A DNA stretch of 45,000 nt from assembly GCA_018398765.1 (NCBI GenBank), contig JAHBMJ010005270.1, positions 5,380 to 50,379 on the forward strand, read 5' to 3'. The DNA is from Chromera velia (taxonomy: Eukaryota > Sar > Chromeraceae). The position numbers and the translations under genes are program-made. Below, in pieces: positions 11,549-24,500 of this stretch (positions are counted from its first letter, which is position 1; the number at the start of each line of letters is the position of its first letter). The notes under the pieces are model-generated. The model was not told the origin of the DNA. It ran no database searches and saw nothing but the letters and a program-made list of their open reading frames with translations.

Positions 11549-12856
11549 CCTTCCGTGAAAAGAAGGCTGGAGGAAAAGGGAGGGTCGACCAGAATTGCAA
11601 AGTTTTCCTGTTCTGTTCTTTCTTTACCTCTGGTTCAGAGGAAGGATGAAAAAGAATGCTCTTCTTCTCTGAATTGTCTGTTATCCCACCTCGACTTCGA
11701 AGGTCGTCTCTTCACTCGCGCTGCTGGTCAAGGTTCTTGCTCTGATTTTGACAGACAGATGAACGATACGTGGATGGCCTCGTGCGTGTTCTGAGCCTGC
11801 AGGCTTGGCAGGGCGCTTCAGGACAGGCTGTGCAGAACTTAATTCCAGACTGACAGAGACAGACTGATCCTGAATCATCCTGAGTCTGTGCGTATCCCGC
11901 AATATGCCGTGATGTTTGGGGGGCTCTTTTATTTTTTTGCGGGAGGGGGAAACATGGGGAAATCAGGTTCGCGGGGTCGTTCGCATGAAGTTGCAAAAAT
12001 GCCTCAAGCACGTACCGTGCATCGCGAGCATATTCTCAGCGCTCAGTTTTTCACGCGCGGGAGTGCATTCAGCATCGAGCTGCACAATCTCTCAAAAAAA
12101 TATTCAAAAAATCATTTCAAAATGGTTAAAAATGCAATTTGTTCAAAGAGAATAGTATTAGTGCCTCCCATTGCCACCCACAAGTGATGCAGAAGAGAAT
12201 ATTTTACTCTCGCGTACAAAGCGAGACGGCCTTACACTGTCTGACAGACTGACTCGGACATCGTCGGACTTGCGTGTGGCCGGACTCTCGACTCTTGGAC
12301 ATTCGTTTCTGGTCTTTTTTGGTGCATGCTTCAGCTCATGGATGCGCGCCAGGTGTGAGCCTCATGCCGCTCTCTCCAGAAGAGCTTTCAGAGTTGAGTT
12401 CGCGATTCACCGAGCTAGATGGGCGTGTTGCCTTCTTCTTTACAGTGGAAGTGGATTCCCTCTCCTCAAGGGTGGGCTTGAGATCAGAGCTGCTCGTCAT
12501 ACTGAACAGAGTCAAGGACGCACTGCGTCACATTGTCTCCGTCCTCTTCGTCCTCTGACGCGCTCATGACTTTGTGAATCCGCTTGTGCTGTTCAAGAGC
12601 TTCGTGGAGACAAAGAGTGCGTCGAGGAGAGTTGCTGATTTGGAAAACGCGTGAAACCTTGCGCTTATCTGGAAACCCCACTGCCTCTTCTGTGTTCTGC
12701 CTCCCTGCTGTTCTGCAGTGCTGCAGTGTGTCTTTCGTTAGCACATAACCGTTTGAAAAAAGCTGAGATTAGTCGATCAGCTGTTCTCGTTTGTGCACAG
12801 ACTGAGTGCAACAGAAGGGACAAAAGGACGCGTTCAGGAAGGAACAGGGGAAGAGG
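11549..12856. other. Divergent intergenic region between ClpC and Raptor
   Basis: The two genes start head to head, so both promoters probably lie here. I cannot point to a TATA box or a named element. The middle (about 12075-12160) is AT-rich with A-runs, while 12180-12740 has more even composition and short open frames on both strands that I do not recognise. A possible acceptor (TTGTGCACAG, ending 12800) lies upstream of the Raptor ATG, so an untranslated or short first exon is possible. Confidence 0.5.
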
Positions 12857-14165
12857 ATGCGCCCATCAAATTTTCACATCGGGGGTGAAAAAGATGGAGG
12901 AGCGCTTCCCTCTTCGTCGTCTCTGGGCCTCCATGGCGCGGGACATGGGGGAGGATATGGGGGTGGAGGTGGGGACACGTCTGGCTCAGGTGAAGCCCTC
13001 TTTCCTGGCCGTCCTCCTCTGTACATGGTCGGAGATGTGCACGACTTGTTTCTGGACTCTGCGACCTCTTGCGGGCCGTCTGGAATTCTGAAGCATGTTT
13101 TCTCGAGGGTAGCGGAGGAGACGGCGCCACCGGATTGGAGGGCCCAGAGAAGAAAGAGAATGACACACCTGGTCCTGTTTGCCAATTTGGGGTTTAACGT
13201 CTCGGGGCGTGCCCTTCATGTTTGGGATGACGATGAGGCAGCAGAGGCATCGGTGTTCCGCACAGACAGCCGACCGTCTCCCCCTGTGCTCGCATGGGTG
13301 GACCCACAGAGACTAGAGCCTCTGACTGACCCGATCCATTCGATATTGAAGTCCTTATCCGAAAGTTACCAATCGCTTTGGAAAGACAAGAAGCTGTTCA
13401 GGTCAGAAGGATTCGGGGAAAAGAGGGGGGGTGGAAAGCACTTGAATAAACAAAGAGGAAGAGATGAAAGAAGAGCGAAAAAATTGAGGTTGAAGGAAAC
13501 TTCTAATCGAAGGAAGTTATCAGGTCAACGAGAGTCACACACCAAAAGGTCTCCCTTTGTCGGCATTCTTCAAAGTTGCATTCCTGCATCCATGTTTGGT
13601 TTTCAGTCCCTGAAGGCTCACTCGATCCGCCCATCGATTTGCTCCCCCTCCTGCATTTCTTGACTGCTCCTACTCTCTCTGCTCTGCCTATTTATTTGTC
13701 TTTCTTTCTGTGTGTGTGAGGAGCAGAATCGAACCGCCGCTTGTGGACGCTTCGTTCGAAGAGTTCCAAGGGCTTTCGAGGAGAATCAGGGACACGATCG
13801 CACAACAGAAGGCCGCAAAGGTGAGTGAGTGGGTGGGTGGGTGAGAGGAAGTTGACAGACAGTGGGCGCGTGCGGTTGGTTGTCTCTGCGTTCATGTTCT
13901 AGTACACGGATGGCAGGCGACACAGCCAAGATGATTTCCGGTGGCATTGGTTCATTTCTTAGTCACTTGGTCACATTCCCTCTCTCTTTCTCTCTCTCTT
14001 TCGGTCTGTCTCTCTTTCTCTGTCACTCTTGCTTGTTTGTCTGCTCCACGGATGGGCGCAACCCCGACCCCTCGAGAGAACGGTGTGGTTGTTGGTGTAT
14101 GTATTTTGTTCGCTCGTTCACTCACACAGTAACTGACGGATTGTGTCTGATGAACCTCGAGAGGG

Positions 14166-14215
<50 letters not shown>

Positions 14216-15499
14216 CGCCCAAAAGAACGAACGCTTCGTCATTCGAAAGCAAAGGAATTAACAAATCAAGAGAGGGTGCTTCCTTCCCTCTGTCTGCTCC
14301 GCGAAGGAAGTCCCCCCCTTCGTTCCTGCTCTTGTTTTCGTTTGTTTGGGGGGCCGCATGCATGATCAAGGGATGGATCGGATCTATGTACCCTCCTTCC
14401 CTCACTGCCTGCAGGTGGGCCGGCGTTTACTGGTTCACTACTATGGGTTTGGGGCTCCAGATCCTTTGACTGGCCTGGAGTCGGAAGGGCGGGGGGATGG
14501 GGTATCTTCGCGCTCAGCTTCTGGAGTTTGGGGGGGGAGGGAGGGAGATAGGTGGGCAGATGATGGTAGAGCGGGGGGAGAGAGGGATGAGCCTTGTCTT
14601 TATTTTTTTCGAAGGGGGCATGGAAGTCAACAGGGGGGTGGCGCCCTCGGGGGGATGAGGGAAGCTCCACGCGAACGTCAGGGAGCAACGGGGAGCGATC
14701 ATTTTGGACATGGTGGGAAGGGGCAGAGGGGGAGGGTGGCAATACGGGCGTCTGAATTTGGAGAGTGGCTGCCTGTACCTGTTTCCAAAGTGGCGGCGGC
14801 TCTGAAGCAGCCGAGCTTTGGGTGTCAGCCTCCTGTGCAAATGGTTTTTGTGTTGGATTGTAATAACGCGGCAGCGGTCTTGGAGGGTTTGGCTGAACAT
14901 TTGAATAAAACAGACGGAGAGGGAAGAGGGGGAAAGGAAAAGGAAGGGGGTAAAAGGACTACGGGGGGCGGAGGAATTGCAGAGAAGGAGGGTGCGGAGT
15001 TGCAAGCGGAGGGTCATCATAGAGATTCGTTTGGTTCTTTGAGTGCGAGAAGTGAGACGAAAAACGGGGAAGGGGGAGGGGAACGCGAGTCAAATTGGTG
15101 GAAGACGGGAAGACCTGATTGCGAGACTTTTTTTGGCTTTGCAGCTTGTGGAGCGAATGAACGGCTGCCAGTGAGTGCAGACTCACAACTGCCCCATGAT
15201 GTGTTTACGTCCTGCTTGACAACACCCTTAAAGGCTGCAGCTCTTGTCCATTGTTTGAAGAGAAGTCAACTGACGGGTCCCCAGATTTTAGAAGCTTTGA
15301 AATTAGAAGCGACAGGGTTTGATCTCCCAGGGAGGCTCGAGAACAGGTCCACACTGCTGGGAGAGTTGAATTGGGTGTTCACGTCTGTGTCAGAGGCCAT
15401 TGCTTGGTCATCGTCGGAATTTGGTCCGTCCGTCCGTCCATCTCCCTGCACGCCTCCTTCCTTCCTCCCTCCTTCCCTCTCTTTCTTTCTTTCTTTCTT

Positions 15500-15538
<39 letters not shown>

Positions 15539-18496
15539 CTTTCTTTCTGTCTTTCTTTCTTCCTTTCTTTCTCCCTCTCTAGTGCGTGCGCGCGCGCGCG
15601 TGTGTGTGTGTATGCGTGTGAAGGTCTCTGTACAGATTCATGTGCCACTCTTGCCTGTCTCTCGTTCCCTTTGCGTCGCCTCTGATATTCTCCTCCCTCC
15701 CTTAGCAACAGACGCCCACCTTTCGATTCTCGCCCCCGTGTTTTTCTGTTTGTTTGTTTATTTTCTTCAAAGCTTTGGTCTTGCCCTTTTTGGTTCCCCC
15801 CCTTCTGTTTGACCGGAAGGAAACCTCCCGGCCTGGCCTCTAGACAGTCAGCCAGCCTTTAGACAGCTCTGTGAAGCGCCAAGGTACATTGTTTCCCCCT
15901 TGCACTCACTCGCAGGCAGACAGACAAGCTCTCTTCAGAATTGTGTTGTGTGTCTTCCCAATGAATGAATGCTGTCTCTGTCTGTCTGTGTGTCCGTCTG
16001 TCTGTCTGTGTGATGAATGAATGGATGAATGCTGTCTGTGTGTCTGTCAGGATCTTTTGTGAAGCAACACCGTGTGGACTCTTCAGTGGCCACCCTTTTC
16101 CGGAATTTTCTCTTGGCGGACAGAGTGATGAGAAGCCTCGGATTGACACCTGCGTCCATCCCCCCACTCTCCGACCGTCTCCATAGACACCCTCTCTGGG
16201 GGGCTTTCGACGCTGTCCTCGATCATGCCCTCCTCCAGCTGCCTGCACTCCTGAGTGACCCGCAGGTACGCAGGCAGGCAAGGGAGGGAGGAGGCTGTGG
16301 TTGTAACATCCCCCCCCCCCCTTTTTTTTCCCACTTTATTTTTCGTTCTTTCCTCAGTGCTCGTGTCCCGAGTCCCTTTTTTCTCTCTGCCTCCCACCCA
16401 CTCGGCCTCCCTCCCCTCTCTTCAAACTGCCCGTCTTCCTCTTTCTCTTCCTCTTTCTTTTTCTCTTTCTTCTTCTGGGAAAGTGTGTTCTCTTCTGTCC
16501 TGTCTGAGAGAAATGGGGTAAAACACGGATGTGTACTTTGCACTCTTTTGTCTCTTCCCTTCCCCTTTTGTCTGTCCTCCCTCGTCCCTCCGTCTCTCTC
16601 TGTGGCTCTCTCTTCTGCCTGCAGGCTCAATACAAGAGCACGACGTTTTATGATCAGCACATCCTGGCCTTTGCGCAGTGGCTCCGGTTCGGCCCCTCTC
16701 CCTCTCCCATCTCTCTGTCTCTGTCCTTCAACCAACTGAGGGTACCCAGCAGCAGTCACGGTTTAAACAGTAGCAGCAGCACGCCAAAGACAGCACCAGA
16801 AAGCGCAGACAGAAGAATTTCAGATCCGGTTGGGCTGGGTCTGTACTCTGCGCATTTGATGGCAGGAGGGGGGGGGTTGAAGTTCGACAACAAGGGGAAG
16901 GATAAGGTCTCCTCACGTGGAGGTGGTGCTGCAGTGCGGTCGCCGCCTTTTGCGGCCCTGGATCAATATGCGGCGGGTGGTTGTGCTGACTCGACGCGAA
17001 CACTTCCGTTGGCAGGCGCTAAGGGGGGGAGAGGGGGTATTCGTGCGAAGTTGGCGGAGGAAATGTTGAAAGTGCAAAAGGAAAAAGAGAGAGAGGAAAG
17101 GGAAAAAAGGGAGAGGCAGGAGGCGGAGAGGAGGAGATCGACGCAAACAACGTTAGGACGATCAACAGAGGCAGCCCGTATGAGACTCCCGAGCGCTCTT
17201 CACTTTTTGGCTCCGATGGCTGCGGCTCTAGAGGAGCTCTTGGGTCCTTCCGACCCTTCTTTTCTTGCCCTAGGCGTTGGAGTAGGGAGAGGGGGGGGTC
17301 GGCGGGACAGAGAGCTGATGGACACGCCGTCATTTTCTTTTGAAAGCAGCTCGATAGGGAACTCTTTGCAGCATCCCCCGCTGCTCTCTGCCCAGCCTGT
17401 GGGGGGGACGGACCCAATAGGGGCAGTTGGGACTACTCAGAGGGGGGGGGTGCATGGGCATGGGTTAGAAGAACGGGAAATTAGGTCTGAGGAAGGAAAT
17501 GCGTTTTTGGCATTGCTGCAAGGAAGCAATACGGCGGCTCGGCCCTTCCCTTTTTTGATGCAGAGCGGAGGACAATCTCATCTCCTTCCTGCCGTCTCCG
17601 GTTCCCACAACGGTCCTCCTCATCTGTCGTTCTCCTTGTATCAGTCCGCAGCGCTCAGGTCGCTCGCACAATCCCTTGACTCCCAGCCGTTGCAGGCTCC
17701 TTTTCATTTGCCCATTTTGCTGCAGTCACTATTGACGGTGAAAGTCCGGTCAGAGGCTTTCCGTCTCCTGGTTGCCTTTGTTGATCTCGGGCCGTGGGCT
17801 GTGCGCATGTGTCTCCACGTCGGGCTCTTGCCTTACGTATCTCAGCTGTTGCCCTCCCCCGCAGTTCCTGTTGAAGTGAAGGAAATGCTCCTGCTGGTCT
17901 GGGCAAAGTTCTTTGCATACGATCCGTCCATCGCAAAAGAAGCAATCCAAGCAGAAGTCCATTTGTCGATCGTCAAACTTGCAAAGGGGGGTCCGGAGGC
18001 AGACGGGAAAGGGGGCGCGAGCGCGGTCCACCGAGCGTTTGCTTGCCTGTGCCTGGCTCTTATCGCCAGAGGGGTGGGTCAATGAATGGCTGCGTTCCCT
18101 TCCTTCTTTGCAAGAGAGAGAAGACGCGCATCTCTGTCTGTATGATCAGTTAATTTCTGTCTCTGAAACGTAGCTCAGTTTAGAGCCTCCCGTCTCTTTT
18201 GGCCCTAACCTGCTCCGTTTCCCCGGATTGATTTACACAGCTTTTTGTTTCGTTGCTTGCCTGTCGTTGTGCCTCTGCTTGTGCGGACAGTGAGGCTGCT
18301 TCAAACTCTTTCTTGTACTTACGAATTGAAGGGATCGGCATGCTTTGCTTTTGTGTGTTGGTCCTCCCTCCTTGAAGCTCAGACATGCAGACACGGCGGC
18401 TTCCTCCCGTTGTTTCTCCCTCCAGCGCTCTGTAAAACGTTCGCATCTGCTTGGCTTCTCCTCTGAGTGGAACTTGTGTGTCTGTCTCTCTCTCTT

Positions 18497-18570
<74 letters not shown>

Positions 18571-21500
18571 CTGAGTGTCTTCTCAACGCGGGGGCCTTGG
18601 AGGCTCTATCGGCCTGTCTGGTCTACGCGGCTGCCTCATCAGGTCAAATCTCACAGGCAGAGTTCGCACGTGCGGGGGCGGATTTTGTGCCTCTGACGAT
18701 TTTGTCACTACAACGAACAGCATGCGTTGCGATCGCCGAAATCTGTCGGGGGCGGCCGTCCGCTCAGGAGAGGGCGGGGTCTCTTCTGCTTGACAAGACG
18801 CTGCTCAACCTTGCTTCCCATCAGCGTGCAGACGTGAGGGGTTTTGCGATATGTGCCCTGGGGTCTCTTTTGTTCCCGGCTCTAGACCCGCTCAGCCGTG
18901 GGGAACCGGGGGGGGAGATGGAAGAGATGATTAGAGAGAACGAAGAGGAAGGGGGAGGGGGGTGGAATATGGTGCTGCCGGTTGTTGCTGCCGTTCCCGA
19001 AAGTTCTTCTGCTGCTTTACGAATGAATGAGGGAGGAGAAAGGGGGGAATACAGGTCTGCAAAGTCATCGGGGGTGACCACCCCTGGAGTCCCCCCGACA
19101 TGCAATCTCTCTCCCATGGATACCTCTGCCTCGACTGGTCGAATGCACCCGATCCCTGAGTCCTTCTCTCAAGCGAATTTATATGGCGTGGCGGGGGTAG
19201 AGCAGGAGCAGGTAGAGGGTGGGGTGGGAAGGGAGGACATCCTTCCGAAAGCCGTACAGGGCTCTCCGTTCGTAAATCCTTCTGTTCCTCCTCCCCTCCA
19301 CGCAGTGCATTCAGCCCCTGCAGTGGCTGTACAGGCAACAGCCAATGTGAATACAGCTTTGACGTCTTCGTCTTCTCTCTCTGCGTCTGGGTCCTCGTCA
19401 ACAGTGCTCACACCTGCAAGCAGAGGCGGGGCAGGAGACCCGAGAGACGCAGGTGCTGCGATGGTAGGGGCAGATTCCGCAGAGGGGGGTTCGGGGAGGT
19501 GTGGGGGGGATGACGGGGGTGTTGTAGATTTTGGGGCACTTTCTAATATGGTGAATGTATCAACGCAGACGTCGGTTGAGAGAGGGACAAGTGGTGGGGA
19601 AGGGACGAAGAGCGCGGCGGCAGATAAAACACAAGCAGCAGTCGAGGGGGGGGGAGCTGGAAGTGTGGGGAGAAAGGATGAGGAGTCTGGTTCAGGCATG
19701 AGTCGTGAGAGCGACCGTGTGCCCGTCGAGTCGTTGTGGAATTTTCTTGACACTTCGAAATGCAAGGACGACACAAATGCAAATGTTGAGAAGAAATTGG
19801 AAGAACAGACAGATGGACAAAAGAAACAGGAGGAAGCTAGAAAAGAAGAGAAGAAAGTACCCGATTCTGGGGGAGAAGATGAACAAGAAGTTACATCTCC
19901 CCCTTTACCGTTGACGAGGGCTTCTGCCAAGCAATCGCCCCCCTCTCAACCTTCAAATCCCGTCCCTCAAAAGCCTAACGCCGATGACAAAGAAAGAAGG
20001 GCAGAGACAAATCCGACACTGGGAGTGACGACAACGCAAACCCAATCAGGAAGTGCTTCTATGACGGATACGCACTCCGAAGCCGACCAGGCCAAGAAGC
20101 CGAACCCGCCGGCTCCAGACCAGACAAAGTCTTCATCGCAGCAACAACCGTCCAACCTTCCCCCCTCTTCCTCTTCTGCTGTCTCTACCTGTCGTCCATC
20201 CTCTTCATCTTCTTCCCACAGACCGTCTGAGAATGCTCCAGAGGGCAAAAGAGAAAGAGAGGACGCCAACGGTCCGTCAACAGCCCTCTCCACAGCGCTT
20301 CATTCAACCGCCCCTCTAACATCACCGCCAAAGGCTGCACCCCCTCCCGCCCCCCACACAGAGGCACCAGCAGCGGCACGCCTGCCTCCATCAATTTCCT
20401 CCTCCTCCCTCCGCCCTCCAACGTCCCAATCCAGCAGCACCCGTCAGAAGCCTTCCGTACCGCAGCAAGGGGGCGGGACATCCGGGGCGATTTCGCTCGC
20501 GAAGGGGCTGTCAGGGGCGATGGTGGCAATGGGTGCTAGTGCTTCGAAGATTATTCCTACGGGTGCTCCTGCGGCCCCCACGGCCCCTGCCCCCAAGGGG
20601 GCCCGTTCCTCTTCGTCTTCTCGTCCCCCCCTTGGTGCCACAGAGCCCCCTTTGCATAATTCGAGAAATCCCCCTTCCGCCAGACCCCCAGTCTCCTCCG
20701 CAACGTCATCTAGAGATCAGCACGGAGCTGTCAGGGGTGATCCTCAAAGCGGAGGGAGACCCCGTCACCCTCGATGGCGTGAGGAACTAGTCCATGATCT
20801 GTTATCAGGGTTTCTCGAAAGCTCAGCAAGCAGCTCCTCTTCAACAGGTCCACCTTGGAAGAAAAATCGGAACCACACTCACATGCGCAACAATTCTGCC
20901 TCTTCCTCAAGAAGCAGGCAGAGTAAACACAAGAGGGAGAGCAGCCGAGACGGCACAACAGCAAGCCGCGATCTCCCTGCAGCATCTGTTTCTTTCGAAA
21001 CACTGCCGACAGTCAAAACCATCGCTCCTTTGCAATCCCAGCAACTAGGATCCAATCCCACCGTGTACATCACCCCTGACGGCCCCCTTACCAATGTGAT
21101 TTCATCTCTTCCCCACGATCATGCCTCTCCCCGTGCTGCAGGTACAGAGGAGGAGAACCAACGGACACAATCCCCCACCGCCCCTCTGAGCCCTCCGGAC
21201 CCCGGCACACCGAGCCCCGATCTGTTGCCATCGGAAGAACAAAACAGTGTGCCCCCGCGCCCTTTCAGCAGACAGCAGACAGAACCCCCGAACAGAACCC
21301 AATCTTTGCACCAGAGTCCCTTTCATACCGCGGCCCCTTGGACCGGGGGGGGCGAATCGGGAGATAAGTCGGGAGGGAAAACTGCCGCTATTGCGGTTGA
21401 CGTCCCAACACCCTTCACCATGCCCACATACCAACGCACGCACACCGGCAGCTCTTTGGAACTGGGCAGTCCAACGACCTGCCTGCACATGGCTCCAGCC

Positions 21501-24500
21501 AAAGCCACAGGGGTGGCACGGGCTGACACAGCAGACGTGGGCGCTGGCAGGATGGAGGGGCGCTCTGCTGCTGCGAGTCCTCCCATCGGCCCAGCTTTTG
21601 AAGCTGCCACTCAGCTTCTCTCTGAGGCTGCTGTCAGAGTGGCAGCCTCGGAAAAGAGGGAAAAGGCAGGGAGTGAGCAAAGGCCGAGCCAACGTGTGGT
21701 AGACTCGAAAGGGATTGAAGGCGACCGAGGGGGGGATAGTGTAGACGGACACGGTCCGTGTCAGTCGTGTTGTCCGCACGAGGAGTTTCCGTCTGAACTC
21801 CTGAATGAATCTTCTTTGTTTGTGAAGATGGAATTAGTCGCAGCACTGGGCCCCCTGCTTTGGTCCCTTTGGCGATCACCCCTGGTGTCCCCTCTTGAAA
21901 TATTGACAGGCGACACGAAAAAGGGATTACCGCATTTGACAGCTGCGGGGCAACGGGCGTTGTTCCTTCTCTGTCAAGACCCGGCAGGCGTTGTCTCTGC
22001 AGCCGCCCGGAGGGCCTTGGTGGCCGTTCAGTTGGCCGTGGCCTCCTCCTTCCACGAGCGTCTGGTGGCAGCGTTCTCTGAAGAGGTCGCGGCCCTCTCT
22101 GTGCGGTTGAAGAAGAGTCAACAGATGGCGGGGGGAAAGGGTGAGGGCTTTTCCAGGGGGGAGGATGGGGGTGCGAGTAGCGGTCCCGAGACCAGCCTCA
22201 GTCTGAGTGCTGCAGGGGGACCAGAATACATGTCCCCATTTTGCCGCATGTCTCCTTTGAGCTTTACTCCCATGGAAGGCCCCGCATCAAACTTGTCCCC
22301 CGCTTTTGGTCACCCGGAGAGTGTGAAAACAATCAAGAGGTCGCCTGAGGATCCTGTGGGGGGGCCGTTGAGTCTTGGAAGGTCTCTTGTGGATTCCTTT
22401 GCGGACGAATTCCTCGAACACGGGGCATCGGGACAGAACCCCCCCCTTCCATGGGCCCCCTCCTTTTCGTCCTGGTGCTTTGGCTGTAGGCACCACCCAC
22501 CACATGTGAAGTTCACTGCAGAAATTGCAGAGCGGTGTGCCGAGCTAAGAGAATCTCTGCCTTCGCCTCTCCCGCCGTCCCGATCGGCAGCACGCTCAGC
22601 TGCCAATGCACAGACACAGACGCCGGATGAAAACAGGTGGGGGGAGGCGGATTGGCAAGAGAATTTGAAGCAAGTGGGTGCGGATTTGGGGCTTGAATTA
22701 GACACTGTGAGGGAGGGAGAGGAAACAGTGGATGGGGGGGAGACTGTTGTTACTCCAGGGTTTGGGAAGTCAGCGGGGGGGGTTCCTGGCGTGTTTTCGT
22801 TCTCTTTCGATGGGGCTGGAGGGGAGTTGGTGGGGCCTTCTCCAGACACAGAAGCACTAGGGCTGGGTGGGGAGGACCGGAGGGAGAATGGAGGGGGGAT
22901 GGGGGGGGAAGGAGGGGTTTTTGACCCCTCCTACACTTATTCTGCCTTGGCAGAGCTGCAACGAAGGACTGCATTGAAAGGCCTAGCCGCTCTGGCTCCA
23001 TACGTCAATCACTACCCGAATGCACCTCCCGTGCTTCACCCTGCGTTTGTCAATTCTCAGCTGAGTGCTCTGTCTCTGTCTCTGTCGCTCCCCTTCCTAT
23101 CCGGAGTCTCAGCAGACGCTCAGGGCGGCAGTGGGATTGGCCTAGGCCTCGCTGCCACAGGTCCGAGTGGGGGTGCGGGTGTGAGTGGAGAGGGCCAGGG
23201 AGGGGGCGGGGCAGGGGGAACGGGTAGCGGGATGTCGTTTTATCTGTCCAAAGCCCTGCACATTTTCAAAAAAGCATTTGCAGCCCCTGACCGTGCCCAC
23301 AGAAGGGCGTCACAGCAACAGCCGCCTGGGTTGGGTGTATCACAAGACTCAGATGGCGGGCTTGGTGTGTCTCTAGGGGGACAGGGAGAAGCACCTACAC
23401 CTCTACAGCTGACAAGTGCCCCTTCTGTGGCGACATCCGCGGTCCCTGTCCAGTCTGCTCGGTCTGTCGGGGCCTTTCCGTTCTTCCAATTCCACCCGGA
23501 GGAGCGCGAAAGGGAGAGGGAGAGGGAGAACAGAAAGAAAAGGGCAACGCCGGTCTCATCAGCAACACACACTCCGTCTACAGGACATTCCCCGTTTCCG
23601 TTCCACCCCCCTCCTCCGACCATGCAAGCGGGAGGCATCAAATCCGCCACCGCATCCTCTAGAAAACAGCTGCCCCGCTCGTCCTCGGCTGCTGCCTCAT
23701 TATTCTCGGCATCCGCACAGCTCCAGGGGGGGGGCCTTCGGTCCATAAGTGAGCAGAGTCTCCAAGGAGCCCCCCCCCTCCCTCCTTCTCTGAAACCGTC
23801 GGGGGGAAACACACGGGGAACCCCTGCTGCTGGCGGTGGGGGTGGTGGTTTAAGGCCTCGACGCCTGGAGGCAGTGGGGGTCCACGCCCACACGCAGTAT
23901 GCAGAGAGTGAGTGCGACGGGGGCACGGGGATAACAGAGACAGGGGGGTATTCTGAGGTTGAAGGTGGCGCAGCAGGAGGAGAAGACGGAGAGAAGAAAA
24001 GGCGGCACAAACCCTTGGTCCCTCTCAGTCCCTTTTCCCTTCATGCCCCCCTGGGTAAAGGCGGCCCCGGTGCGGATGAGGATGAGGTTGCGGAGGAAGG
24101 GGGGGGCACAGGGGTGACAGTGGAGCAGGCCAGATCGCTGCTTCACCAGAGTGACTGCTTCGAGTGGATGCTCTCCATTTTACGTTCTCCCAAGGCCTTT
24201 GCACACCCAATGCTGTGCATCTACGCAGTGCAGACTGAGGCATCCCCCAACAGCAGCAGCAGTAGCAGCAACCAGGGGAAAGACAGAGAGAGAGACAGAG
24301 AGACATCGGGAGTTACAGCTGGTGCAAGGGCGGGAGTGGATTCTACAGAGAAGGAGAAAGAAAGGGAGAGAGAGAGCTCGGGAGGTAGCGGGCAAGGGCA
24401 CGGGATAGTGATGAAGTCTCTGCAAGGCCACCGTGGCATCAAACCTGCCCAGTGCGTGATGACTGTCTACAGAGGGTCCTCAAATTTGAAGATTCCTTCC

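Noticed and set aside
12484-12744. 87-codon minus-strand frame with an acidic stretch (SASEDEEDGD)
   Set aside because: Short, overlapped by an equally open plus-strand frame, with no recognisable family and no clear splice context.
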